A stretch of 45,623 nucleotides of DNA from Nocardia brevicatena NBRC 12119 (GTDB lineage Bacteria; Actinomycetota; Actinomycetes; Mycobacteriales; Mycobacteriaceae): contig NZ_BAFU01000241.1 of NCBI RefSeq assembly GCF_000308495.1, positions 1 through 45,623 of the forward strand. The letters run 5' to 3'. The notes beneath the pieces are model-generated. The model was not told the origin of the DNA. It did not search any database and saw only the letters and a program-made list of their open reading frames with translations. A program made the position numbers and the translations under genes. The stretch's first letter is position 1. Each line of letters starts with the position of its first letter. Of the stretch, positions 8,106-16,222 are shown in pieces.

Positions 8106-9535
8106 GGCGTCACCTGTATGGCGGAGGCCCGGGCCCATTCCCGCAGCCGCTCGGCCGCGTCCCGCTCGGCGCCGTGCACATCGGCCAGCGGCAGCTCGCC
8201 GGCGAAGACCTCACCGCTCGTGCCGTCCACCGTGACGATCCGGCCGGTGAGGGCGTCCAGCGTCCCGCGGCCACAGCCCACCACGCACGGGGTGCCGAGT
8301 TCCCGGCTGACCACCGCGGCGTGGCTGGTCGATCCGCCGATCTCGGTGATGATGGCCGCCGAGACGACCATGCCACTGACGTCGTCGGGGTCGGTGGTGG
8401 GTCGGGCGAGCACGACGGCCACGCCGTCATCGGCGAGGTCCTCGGCTTCCTCGCAGGAGGTGACGACCCGTCCTGTCGCTACCCCAGGGCAGGCAGGCAG
8501 GCCGCTGACCAGCCGTTCGGCGCTCTGGCGGGCGACCGGGTCGACATGGGGGGCCAATGCCGCGGCGATCTGGGATTCGCTGACCAGGGCCACGGCCTCG
8601 TCCCGGCCGATGATGCCCTGGTCGGCGAGGTGAACGGCGAGGCGGACCGCGGCCTGCGGTGAGCGCTTGGCCGCGCGGGTTTGCAGCAGCCACAACCGTC
8701 CGGCCTCCACGGTGAACTCGATGTCCTGCACGTCGCGGCCGTGCTGTTCGAGTGTGGCCGCCGCTTCCAGCAACTGCGCGTGGACGTCGGGCAGTTGGGC
8801 TGCGAGTGCGTCGAGACGCAGCGCGTCGAACCGGCCGGACACCACGTCCTCGCCTTGGCCGCGCGGCAGCCATTCGCCGTACGGTTCCGGGTCGCCGGTG
8901 AGCGGGTTGCGGGTGAACAGCACGCCGGTGCCGGAGTTGTCGTCGTAGTTTCCGAAGACCATGCCCTGTACCGTCACCGCGGTACCGCCGTCGTGGCCGA
9001 TACCGCGGTGGTCGCGGTAGGCCCGGGCGCGGGCGGAGTTCCAGGAGGCGAAGACCGCCTCGGCGGCGAGCGCGAGATCCTTCCACGGATCGCCGGTCGC
9101 GGGGGTGCCCACCACCCGCTCGAACTGTTCCCGGAATCGGCGGTGGGTGTCGGCAGCGAACGCCGGGTCGCCGGTGAACTCGGCGATACGTGCCGCCACG
9201 GCATCGTTCATACCCAGGTTGAGCACGGTGTCCATCATCCCCGGCATGCTCACCGCGCCACCCGAGCGCACCGATACCAGTAGCGGATGCTCTCCGCCCC
9301 CGAGGCGGCGCCCCAGGCTCTCCTCGAGCAGCGCGACACCGCGCTTGAGACAGTCCAGCACCGGCTCGGTGAGCTTGCCCTGGTTCGCGTTGACCTCGGC
9401 ACAGAACTTGGTCGACAGGACGAAACCAGGAGGTGTGGGCATGCCCAGTGAGCGCATCCGGTTGATGCTGCGGGCCTTACCGCCGACGAGGGTCGGGTCG
9501 AGATCGGGACTGTCGCCCAGCCAGATGAGCGTCAT
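8102..9535 (-). CDS. ppdK: Truncated pyruvate phosphate dikinase (ATP-grasp + His domains only)
   Basis: The product has 477 residues. The N-terminal part is a PPDK-type ATP-grasp domain: GGK (Lys20), VRSGGAVSMPGMMDT (Arg90 onward) and a DIEFTVEAGRLWLLQTR block. The C-terminal part is the swivelling domain with GGSTSHAAVVSRELG and catalytic His405. The PEP/pyruvate TIM barrel of full-length PPDK (about 870 residues) is absent. From memory, mycobacteria have the same short PpdK (Rv1127c) beside a 200-residue protein (Rv1126c), exactly the pair seen here with the gene at 9548-10156. Without a barrel it cannot run the classical reaction alone. In this window it is the only ATP-binding protein of the family and could phosphorylate the three barrel-less partner proteins. 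ATG 9535 has GGAGGA 8 bases upstream. Confidence 0.88.
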   Translation of the reverse strand: MTLIWLGDSPDLDPTLVGGKARSINRMRSLGMPTPPGFVLSTKFCAEVNANQGKLTEPVLDCLKRGVALLEESLGRRLGGGEHPLLVSVRSGGAVSMPGMMDTVLNLGMNDAVAARIAEFTGDPAFAADTHRRFREQFERVVGTPATGDPWKDLALAAEAVFASWNSARARAYRDHRGIGHDGGTAVTVQGMVFGNYDDNSGTGVLFTRNPLTGDPEPYGEWLPRGQGEDVVSGRFDALRLDALAAQLPDVHAQLLEAAATLEQHGRDVQDIEFTVEAGRLWLLQTRAAKRSPQAAVRLAVHLADQGIIGRDEAVALVSESQIAAALAPHVDPVARQSAERLVSGLPACPGVATGRVVTSCEEAEDLADDGVAVVLARPTTDPDDVSGMVVSAAIITEIGGSTSHAAVVSRELGTPCVVGCGRGTLDALTGRIVTVDGTSGEVFAGELPLADVHGAERDAAERLREWARASAIQVTP

Positions 9536-9547
9536 TGCGCATTCCTC

Positions 9548-10156
9548 CTAGACGGCACGGCCGGCGGCCGCTTCTTCCTCACGAGTCCGGCCGAGCAGAC
9601 CGATCAGCTCCTCGTGGAATTCGAACCACACCGTGTGGTAGCTGTCCGTGATCGGCCGGGCGAGGTAGCTGGTGTTGCCGGCGCGGATCTGCTCGACCGC
9701 GTTGCCGAAACGACGCTGGTAGGTGGCAAGACGCGGGGCGACCTGCGCGATCCGCGCGACGAGGAGCCGGAACTCGCTGTCGAGGCCGCTCAGCCGATCG
9801 ATCACCGCGCGATCGTAGGCCTCGTCGGTGTGGTCGTTGGGAGCGCCGCCCTTGATCTGCCAGTCGCTGACGATCTGCTTGAGTGCGGTGTTGTGCCGGT
9901 CGAACTCTTCGTACAGGGCAGTGAGTGCCTGCTGGTCGATACCGGCGTGCTCGGCACGTACCAGGACGGCCAGCCGCTCGCGGCCTTCGGGAGTGAGGCG
10001 CACATTCGGTTCACCCTTGAGGTACCCGATCTCACGCAGAGCTGCGAGTTCGGCCTCGGCCGTCTCGGCATCGATGCCGCAGGAATCGGCGGCGAGCTGG
10101 GGGGACAAGCGCCCTTTGAGGCGGGTCGCTTGCAGGATGGCGAACTCGTGAGCCAC
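9548..10156 (-). CDS. Winged-helix protein paired with truncated PpdK
   Basis: This 202-residue protein resembles the hypothetical protein next to short PpdK in mycobacteria (Rv1126c, from memory). Residues 1-70 look like a winged helix (ATRLKGRLSPQLAADSCGID, then REIGYLKGEPNVRLTPEG). The rest is mostly helical with charged heptads and could be a protein-interaction or regulatory region. GTG 10156 is preceded by GGAGGGG. It is first in the four-gene operon 10156-5806, 12 bp before ppdK. It may be a DNA-binding regulator or a dedicated partner that senses or docks the dikinase. The sequence does not decide between these. Confidence 0.75.
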   Translation of the reverse strand: MAHEFAILQATRLKGRLSPQLAADSCGIDAETAEAELAALREIGYLKGEPNVRLTPEGRERLAVLVRAEHAGIDQQALTALYEEFDRHNTALKQIVSDWQIKGGAPNDHTDEAYDRAVIDRLSGLDSEFRLLVARIAQVAPRLATYQRRFGNAVEQIRAGNTSYLARPITDSYHTVWFEFHEELIGLLGRTREEEAAAGRAV

Positions 10157-10185
10157 GGAATTCCCCTCCTTCTCTGTCGTCGAAC

Positions 10186-10220
10186 TTAATCTAGTTGTCG
10201 ATCGTATAGTGATAGACTAA
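10186..10220. promoter_or_regulatory. Operator-like inverted element in divergent promoter
   Basis: TTAATCTA (10186-10193) and TAGACTAA (10213-10220) form an inverted pair with one mismatch, centres 27 bp apart, with ATAGTGATAGACTAA at the right. The element lies 30-64 bp before the GTG at 10156 (-) and 48-82 bp before the GTG at 10268 (+). Layout and half-sites match the site at 30321-30356. It is probably a MarR operator controlling both operons. Confidence 0.65.
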
Positions 10221-10267
10221 TCGGAGCTTAGCTGAGAGCCTGATCACATGTCTACAAGGAGCCCTGC

Positions 10268-10849
10268 GTGCTGCTGACCCTCATGCGCCACGGTCTGCCC
10301 GTGCGCGACGACGGTAATCGGATGGATCCCGGCCTCTCGGAGGAGGGGTACGCCCAGGTCCGGGCGGTGGGACCTTATGCGCGCGCGAAGGGCTTTGATG
10401 TGGTCTACACATCACCGCAGCGGCGTGCGGCACAGACGGCGGACGTGGTCGCGGCAGCTCTGGATCTCCCGGTGGTTGTGGACGCAGGTCTGGTGGAGTT
10501 CGATCATGGTGCGGCCTATGTGCACTACGACAGTCCCGATGTCGAATTGTGGCAGCGCTACCGTGCCGGTGATCTGAGCCCCTGGGGTCTCACCGGCGAG
10601 GAGTTCCACGGCCGGATCGCGGCGACGATGGAACGCCTGTCCTCGGCGCACGCCGGGCAACGGGTGCTGGCCGTGTGTCACGGCGGCGTCGTGAACGCGT
10701 GGACGTGTCAGGTGCTCGGCGTGCCGGATCGGCTTCTCCTGTTCGAGCCCGGCTATGCCTCGATGCATCACTTCATATACTCCGGCGGCAAATGGGAACT
10801 GCTCGGACTCAATGAAGTTGCTCACGATCTGCCTCGACAGTTCACATAG
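10268..10849 (+). CDS. Histidine phosphatase (phosphoglycerate mutase-like) family protein
   Basis: This 193-residue protein has the family signature LMRHG (Arg7, His8), the TSPQRRAAQTAD block at about 49-60, and the second catalytic His in VCHGG (His138). Such enzymes remove phosphate from small molecules through a phospho-His intermediate. The GTG start has AAGGAG 6 bases upstream. It is divergent from the PpdK operon across a shared operator, so it is probably co-induced. It may hydrolyse a phosphorylated pathway intermediate made by the dikinase set; this is inference. A degenerate relative follows at 10894-11325. Its stop codon overlaps the next operator element. Confidence 0.88.
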   Translation: MLLTLMRHGLPVRDDGNRMDPGLSEEGYAQVRAVGPYARAKGFDVVYTSPQRRAAQTADVVAAALDLPVVVDAGLVEFDHGAAYVHYDSPDVELWQRYRAGDLSPWGLTGEEFHGRIAATMERLSSAHAGQRVLAVCHGGVVNAWTCQVLGVPDRLLLFEPGYASMHHFIYSGGKWELLGLNEVAHDLPRQFT

Positions 10850-10867
10850 TCTATGAATAGAGTAAAT
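10846..10867. promoter_or_regulatory. Operator-like element overlapping a stop codon
   Basis: The sequence ATAGTCTATGAATAGAGTAAA places TAGTCTA and TAGAGTA 5 bases apart. It begins on the TAG stop of the phosphatase gene and ends 27 bp before the ATG at 10894. It probably carries a second promoter and MarR site for the operon that starts with the degenerate phosphatase. Confidence 0.6.
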
Positions 10868-10893
10868 TGGGGCGGGGTCCGGAGGGAATGGCG

Positions 10894-11325
10894 ATGGAGA
10901 TGACGCTGGTCGGCGTCGGGGAAACGTCCGACGCGCTGCGGCGCGTGAGTGAGCGGCTCGCGGAGAACGACTGGACCGTTGTCCGGGTGCATGACGTCGT
11001 TGCCGGCCCGGTCGGCGAGAGCGGCGTGCTGGACGCCCTCTCCGGTTTCGCCGCTCGTCCCGAAGTCGTCGAAACCCTCGAGCTCGATCGGTTGATCGCC
11101 GACAACCCCGGTGGGCAGGTCCTCGTGCTGTGCGAGCCGGCGTGCGTCCGTGAAATGACGGCGCGGATTCTCGAGGTGCCGACGGAGTTGGTGCCACTAC
11201 CCGAGAGCGGGTCGGTCACTCGCTTCCGCGCCGCCCGGTCCGAAGTCCGGACCGTGGTCTGTGTGAACGACACCCTGCACCTGGTCGATACCGCGGCCGT
11301 GCCGGACCTCGAGAGGATGTACTGA
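10894..11325 (+). CDS. Degenerate histidine-phosphatase-like protein lacking catalytic residues
   Basis: This 143-residue product follows the phosphatase fold pattern of its upstream neighbour: MEMTLVGVGET aligns with LTLMRHG, and GGQVLVLCEPACVREMTARI aligns with the block around VCHGG. The catalytic Arg-His of RHG is replaced by GVG, and the second His by Glu (CEPA). The middle is shortened. It is therefore unlikely to be a phosphatase and may have become a binding or regulatory protein. ATG 10894 is chosen because GGAGG lies 8 bases upstream; ATG 10888 in the same frame abuts the ribosome site. It is separated from the FAD dehydrogenase gene by only 4 bases. Homology is judged by eye. Confidence 0.6.
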   Translation: MEMTLVGVGETSDALRRVSERLAENDWTVVRVHDVVAGPVGESGVLDALSGFAARPEVVETLELDRLIADNPGGQVLVLCEPACVREMTARILEVPTELVPLPESGSVTRFRAARSEVRTVVCVNDTLHLVDTAAVPDLERMY

Positions 11326-11329
11326 TCGA

Positions 11330-12772
11330 ATGAGCGACTTCGACGTCATCGTGATCGGATCGGGAGCCGCCGGGCTCTGTGCCGCCGTGGCGGCCGCGGA
11401 GTCCGGAGCCCGGTCGGTCCTGGTGGTGGAGGCCGAAGGACAGGTCGGCGGATCCAGTCGACTCGCGGGCGGCGTGATCATGGGCAGCGGCAGCGGCCCG
11501 CAACGCGCCGCGGGTATCGAGGACGAGCCGGAGAACCTGGTCCACGAGTATCTGGCCCTCAACGGTTGGGATGTTGCCGCCGGGCCGGTGCGCCGTTGGG
11601 CGCTGCGCACCGGAGAGACGATCGACTGGCTCGCCGACCACGGGGTTCGCTTCTTCGATCGCCTGATCTTCGGCGGTGACGAGCGGCAGGCCCGCTCGCA
11701 CTGCGTCGACGGCGGCGGCCGAGCTCTGGTGGACGCGCTGAACGTCGCGGCACGCGGTCGCGGTATCGACTTCGCCTTCGGGCGCCGGGTCGATCGGCTC
11801 GTCGTCTCGGATGGTGAGGTGCGCGGTGTCGAGTCCGCCGGTGAGATACTCACCGGCGGATCGGTCGTGATCGCCACGGGTGGCTTCGGTGCCGCACCGG
11901 ACCTGCTGCGTCGGTATTTTCCGTCGGCGTGGATTCCCGGCTGGAGCTGGTACATCGGCGCCGACTCCTCCCGCGGCGATCACTTCGCCTTCGCCGCTGC
12001 CGTGGGTGCGCAGATCACCGGCTTCGACCATGGGCTGCGCACGCTCGACCCGGGTTTGGCGCGTTTGAACGAGGCGTTCCTACCCGGATGGGCGGTCCTG
12101 GTCGGCTCCGACGGGCGGCGTTTCATCGACGAGACCGCCCCCTACGGACTGTTGGACCAGGTGGTGCGCGCGCACGGCGACCGGGCGTTCGTCGTGTTCG
12201 ACGACGCCGCTCTGCGTCCACCCGCCGCGATCGCCGCGCGTTACCGGGACGCTTACAAGCAGGTGTGGCCCAACCACCCCCCATTTCGGACGAAGAACTA
12301 CAACGCCGACATCATCGATGCCCATCTCGCCGACGGCGGAGACAGGGTTCATCGCGCCGATTCCCTGCACGACCTGGCAGCGGCGCTCGGTATGGATTCC
12401 CGGGGTCTGGTCGGCGAGATCGCGCGGTACAACGGTTTCGCGGCCGCGGGCACCGATCGGGATCACGGCAAGGCCGGCAAGTTCCTGCTGCCGTTGGAAA
12501 CACCGCCGTTCTACGCCATCGAGGTGCGCCCGCTGACGATCAACCTGACCGCCTGCGGCCTGCGTATCGACGACCACGCCCGGGTGCTCGGGGAGGACGG
12601 GCGCCCGATCGCCGGACTGTTCGCTGCCGGTGAGTGCACCGGCGGAATCATCAAAACCTATATCGGAAGCGGGAATTCGCTGGCCAACGCCTGTGGGTTC
12701 GGCCGGATCGCCGGCGAGGAGGCGGCGCGCCGCGCTACCGATATCTCGATGCGAGAGGAACTCGGAGCATGA
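11330..12772 (+). CDS. FAD-dependent dehydrogenase (fumarate reductase / ketosteroid dehydrogenase-like)
   Basis: This 480-residue flavoprotein begins with the FAD motif VIGSGAAG (residues 8-15) and a following VGGSSRLAGG block. Near the C-terminus it has GLFAAGECTGGIIKTYIGSG and GNSLANACGFGRIAG, typical of the fumarate reductase/3-ketosteroid dehydrogenase class. Members of this class introduce or remove C=C bonds next to a carbonyl. It overlaps the E1 alpha gene by ATGA, which ties it to the following thiamine-dependent enzyme. A plausible role is dehydrogenation of a cyclic ketone before cleavage. Specificity for steroids cannot be claimed: the class also includes FAD-binding dehydrogenases for terpenoids and other cyclic ketones. 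Confidence 0.88.
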   Translation: MSDFDVIVIGSGAAGLCAAVAAAESGARSVLVVEAEGQVGGSSRLAGGVIMGSGSGPQRAAGIEDEPENLVHEYLALNGWDVAAGPVRRWALRTGETIDWLADHGVRFFDRLIFGGDERQARSHCVDGGGRALVDALNVAARGRGIDFAFGRRVDRLVVSDGEVRGVESAGEILTGGSVVIATGGFGAAPDLLRRYFPSAWIPGWSWYIGADSSRGDHFAFAAAVGAQITGFDHGLRTLDPGLARLNEAFLPGWAVLVGSDGRRFIDETAPYGLLDQVVRAHGDRAFVVFDDAALRPPAAIAARYRDAYKQVWPNHPPFRTKNYNADIIDAHLADGGDRVHRADSLHDLAAALGMDSRGLVGEIARYNGFAAAGTDRDHGKAGKFLLPLETPPFYAIEVRPLTINLTACGLRIDDHARVLGEDGRPIAGLFAAGECTGGIIKTYIGSGNSLANACGFGRIAGEEAARRATDISMREELGA

Positions 12773-13797
12773 CGACAGTCGGTGGCGCGGCAGCGCCCGC
12801 GACGCGGCCGGTGGACGCCGAGGCATATCGTCGGATGTACACGCTCATGTACGTCACGGCGCTGGCCGATCAGAAGTCCGTGGCCGAAGCCAAGGCCGGA
12901 CGGTTGCAGGCCGCGTTCTATCCGATCCGCGGCATGGAGGCGGTGTGCGCGGCCCTGGGCGAGGTTCTCGATCCTCGCGACAGGCTGGTGTCGACCTACC
13001 GAAACCTCGGTGATGCCCTCGCCAAGGGCGTCTCGCTGCGCTCGATCATGGCCGAGCTGTACGGCCGTCGGGCAGGGCTCTCCCGAGGCAAGGGCGGCCC
13101 GATGCACCTGCAGGATCCGGCGATCGGCTTCAGTGCGACCACCGGCATCGTCGGGTCCGGTCTGCCGATCGCGGTCGGGCTGGCCATGGCCGCGCAGCTC
13201 GACGACGACGGCACCGCCACCGTCGTCACCTTCGGCGACGGCGCGACGTCGATCGGCGCCTGGCACGAGGCGATGAACTTCGCCGGGTTGTGGCAGCTGC
13301 CGATCGTGTTCGTGTGCCAGAACAACCAGTGGGGTGAGCACACCCCGATCGCGCGCTACGCGTCGAACACCGATCTCGCCGCCCGGGCCGCGGTCTACTC
13401 CGTGCCCGCCCGCACCGTCGACGGGTTCGACCCCATGGTCGCGCGCGAGGCCCTTGTGGAGGCGGTCGCTCGGGCGCGACGCGGTGAGGGGCCGACGTTC
13501 CTCGAGTTCGTCCACTACCGCTTGACCGGGCACACCGGCACGGCGGATTTCGGCTATGTGCCGGAGGACGAACTGAAGGCCGCCATGCAACGCGATCCCG
13601 CCCCGGCCTTCCGCAGGTGGCTGCTGGAGCACGGACATCTCGATGCCGTGCAACTCGACGCGATCGAGGAGCAGGCCCGCGCCACCGTGGACGACGCATT
13701 CGGCTACGCCGCCGGATGTGAGCTGCCCGCCGCGTCCGATATCTACACCGACGTCTTCGCCGACGACACCTGGGTGAGGAGCCTGCACAATGACTGA
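12769..13797 (+). CDS. Thiamine-pyrophosphate-dependent dehydrogenase E1, alpha subunit
   Basis: The 342-residue product has the E1-alpha thiamine diphosphate motif starting GDGATSIGAWHEAMNFAG (from about residue 156) and ending at NNQW (185-188), plus RNLGDALAKG and GKGGPMHL segments typical of acetoin/pyruvate/branched-chain E1 alpha. The start overlaps the stop of the FAD dehydrogenase (ATGA). It pairs with the beta subunit that begins 8 bp before its stop. The complex would decarboxylate a 2-oxo acid or cleave an alpha-hydroxyketone or diketone. No E2 lipoyl transferase or E3 gene occurs in the window, so it either borrows these from elsewhere or works without them. Confidence 0.92.
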   Translation: MTTVGGAAAPATRPVDAEAYRRMYTLMYVTALADQKSVAEAKAGRLQAAFYPIRGMEAVCAALGEVLDPRDRLVSTYRNLGDALAKGVSLRSIMAELYGRRAGLSRGKGGPMHLQDPAIGFSATTGIVGSGLPIAVGLAMAAQLDDDGTATVVTFGDGATSIGAWHEAMNFAGLWQLPIVFVCQNNQWGEHTPIARYASNTDLAARAAVYSVPARTVDGFDPMVAREALVEAVARARRGEGPTFLEFVHYRLTGHTGTADFGYVPEDELKAAMQRDPAPAFRRWLLEHGHLDAVQLDAIEEQARATVDDAFGYAAGCELPAASDIYTDVFADDTWVRSLHND

Positions 13798-14803
13798 CGT
13801 GAGGCCCGCCGCCGGCGCCCGCGAACCGTCCGGGACCACGACGATGACCATGGCGGCCGCGCTCAACTCGGCATTCCATCTGGCCATGGAGAACAACGAC
13901 CGGATCGTCGTGCTCGGCGAGGACGTGGCCGATCCGATCGGCGGTGTGTTCAAGACGAGCAAGGGCCTGTCCACCGAGTTCGGTGAGCAGCGGGTGCGCG
14001 CCACCCCGATCTCGGAGCAGGCGATCGCCGGTGCCGCGGTCGGGCTGGCGCTGGGCGGCTATCGCCCCATCGCCGAGATCATGTTCTTCGACTTCATCAC
14101 TCTGGCGATGGATCAGATCCTCAACCACGCCGCGAAGTTCCGGTACATGACCGGCGGTGCGACCCCGGCACCGATCACGGTGACGACCACCGTCGGCAGC
14201 AGCCATTTCGGGGCCCAGCACGCACAGTCGCTGGAGGCGTGGTTCATGCACACCCCGGGCATCAACGTGCTCTATCCGGCGACCCCCGCCGACGCCAAGG
14301 GGCTCATCGCGACGGCACTGGAATCTCCGGATCCGAGTCTGCTCATCCAGCACTCGGGGCTGCTCTACAGCGTCAAGGAACCGGTGCCCGTCGGGGTGCA
14401 CAAGGTGCCACTCGGTGTGGCCAACATGGTTCGCTCCGGTACCGATGTCACCCTGATCACCTATGGCACCCAGCTCGGTGTGTGCCTGCAGTCGGCCGAG
14501 ACCCTGGCCGAGTCGGGCCTCGAGGCCGAGGTGATCGACCTGCGTACACTGGTGCCGCTGGACTTCGCGACGATCGAGGAGTCGGTGGAACGGACCCGTC
14601 GGGCGGTGGTCGTGCACGAGGCGACCGAGTTCGTCGGACCCGGAGCCGAGATCGCGGCGCGCCTGAACGAGAAACTGTTCTCCGAGCTGCTGGCGCCGGT
14701 CGTTCGCGTCGGAGCGGCGTACACGCCGGTGCCGTTCTCGAGGTCACTGTCCGGATATCCCACCGTGGACAAGGTCGTCGCCAAGGTCCGCGGTTTGTTC
14801 TGA
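13790..14803 (+). CDS. Thiamine-pyrophosphate-dependent dehydrogenase E1, beta subunit
   Basis: The 337-residue beta partner shows MTMAAALNSAFHLAMENN, VVLGEDVADPIGGVFKTSKG and RVRATPISEQAIAGAAVG, the standard E1-beta pyrimidine-binding blocks, and a transketolase C-terminal domain (DLRTLVPLDFATI). It overlaps the alpha gene by 8 bp and would form an alpha2beta2 tetramer with it. It lacks any lipoyl domain. A 69-bp gap with a small CCCGC-atc-GCGGG hairpin separates it from the Rieske oxygenase gene, which probably belongs to the same transcript. The substrate is unresolved, but the neighbours (FAD dehydrogenase, Rieske oxygenase) point to a ring-derived oxo compound. Confidence 0.92.
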   Translation: MTDVRPAAGAREPSGTTTMTMAAALNSAFHLAMENNDRIVVLGEDVADPIGGVFKTSKGLSTEFGEQRVRATPISEQAIAGAAVGLALGGYRPIAEIMFFDFITLAMDQILNHAAKFRYMTGGATPAPITVTTTVGSSHFGAQHAQSLEAWFMHTPGINVLYPATPADAKGLIATALESPDPSLLIQHSGLLYSVKEPVPVGVHKVPLGVANMVRSGTDVTLITYGTQLGVCLQSAETLAESGLEAEVIDLRTLVPLDFATIEESVERTRRAVVVHEATEFVGPGAEIAARLNEKLFSELLAPVVRVGAAYTPVPFSRSLSGYPTVDKVVAKVRGLF

Positions 14804-14872
14804 CCCGCATCGCGGGCACCTCCGCCGGTCCGGCCCCGCTGCCGGACGATCGACCCGAACCAGGAGCGCAAG

Positions 14873-16222
14873 ATGGGCGAACGCCTCGATGTCGGTGACC
14901 GCCGCGTCACGTACCAGGACGTACTCGCGTTGGACAGCAGGACGGTGCCCAAGCATCTGCTGCAGCCGGCCCCGGGGGAATTCGACTTCCACGAGGCCGC
15001 GATCGATCGCTACGTCTCCAGGGCCTACCACGAGGCCGAGAAGAAGCAGCTCTGGAACCGGGTGTGGCAGTTCGCCTGCCGTGAGGAGCACATCCCCGAG
15101 GTCGGCGATCACATCGTCTACGAGATCGCCGGAGCGTCCTACGTCGTCATCCGTTCGGCGCCGGACACCCTCCGCGCCTACCCGAACTCGTGCCTGCACC
15201 GTGGCCGGCAACTGAAGGACTTCGCGGGGCGATGCAGTGAGATCCGCTGTCCGTTCCACGGGATCGCATGGACGCTGGACGGTGAGCTGAAGCGGATTCC
15301 GGCGCCCTGGGAATTCGAACACGTCGATCGCGAGGAGTTCGCCCTGCCGCGCTGCAGCGTCGGCGTGTGGGCGGGATTCGTGTTCATCAACCCTGACCCG
15401 GATGCCGAGCCGCTGGAGAGTTACCTGGGTGAGCTGATCGATCAGTTCTCGCTCTGGTATGGCCACGAGCGCTATGTGGAAGCACATGTCTCCAAGGTCA
15501 TCCGGGCCAACTGGAAGGTCGCGCAGGAAGCGTTCATGGAGTGCTGGCACGCACCGGCCACGCATCCGCAGACCGTGCCGTACGCGGCGTTCGGTGCCTG
15601 CCAGGTCGACGTGTACGAGAACTTCGCCCGGTTCATCACGCCGTCGGAGGTCGTCGGTCCGATGATGCCGTGGGACCCGAGCACCGAGGAGATGCTGCGC
15701 TCCACCATGGACGTGCGCCTGGACGAAGACCTGCCGGTGCGTCCCGAGCCGGGGGAGACCGCCCGCGACTACATCGTGCGCACGACACGGGAGAAGTGGC
15801 GGGGCCTGATCGGGGAGGAGGTCGAGCAGTGGTCGGACGCCGAGCTGGTCGACAACTTCACCTACACGGTGTTCCCCAACATGATGCCGTGGGGTGGGGT
15901 GCACAAGATCGTCTACCGCTTCCGGCCGAACGGTGACGATCACCGCACCTGCATCATGGAGGTTTTCATGCTCGCGCCGGTGGTGGGGGCACGACCCGCG
16001 CCCGCCGCGGAGATCGCCCTCGACGCCGATACGCCGTTCAGCAGCTCACCGCTCGGGATTCTCGGCAATGTGCTCGACCAGGATTGCGGCAACATGGAGA
16101 AAGTTCAGCAGGGCCTGGAGAGTGCCCGGAAGCAGACGGTGACCTTCGCGTCCTACCAGGAGAACAACCTCAAATGGATGCACCGCTTGATGGATCGTTA
16201 CGTCACCGAGGTGGAGCGGTGA
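14873..16222 (+). CDS. Rieske non-heme iron oxygenase, alpha subunit
   Basis: The 449-residue protein has a Rieske [2Fe-2S] site with Cys107, His109, Cys126 and His129 (CLHRG ... CPFHG). The catalytic domain has NWKVAQEAFMECWHAPATHP, giving His226 and His231 as iron ligands, and a C-terminal DQDCGNMEKVQQGL segment containing the likely Asp ligand. It is of the type without a beta subunit. It would hydroxylate or dihydroxylate the substrate using electrons from a reductase. No reductase is adjacent; the only candidate in the window is at 37189-38145. ATG 14873 has AGGAG 5 bases upstream. The last codons overlap the GTG of a 72-residue protein. Confidence 0.93.
   Translation: MGERLDVGDRRVTYQDVLALDSRTVPKHLLQPAPGEFDFHEAAIDRYVSRAYHEAEKKQLWNRVWQFACREEHIPEVGDHIVYEIAGASYVVIRSAPDTLRAYPNSCLHRGRQLKDFAGRCSEIRCPFHGIAWTLDGELKRIPAPWEFEHVDREEFALPRCSVGVWAGFVFINPDPDAEPLESYLGELIDQFSLWYGHERYVEAHVSKVIRANWKVAQEAFMECWHAPATHPQTVPYAAFGACQVDVYENFARFITPSEVVGPMMPWDPSTEEMLRSTMDVRLDEDLPVRPEPGETARDYIVRTTREKWRGLIGEEVEQWSDAELVDNFTYTVFPNMMPWGGVHKIVYRFRPNGDDHRTCIMEVFMLAPVVGARPAPAAEIALDADTPFSSSPLGILGNVLDQDCGNMEKVQQGLESARKQTVTFASYQENNLKWMHRLMDRYVTEVER

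Noticed and set aside
8102-9535. Complete pyruvate phosphate dikinase broken by frameshift
   Set aside because: The protein ends cleanly after the His domain with an overlapping downstream gene, and similar short forms exist in mycobacteria; nothing of the TIM barrel remains nearby.
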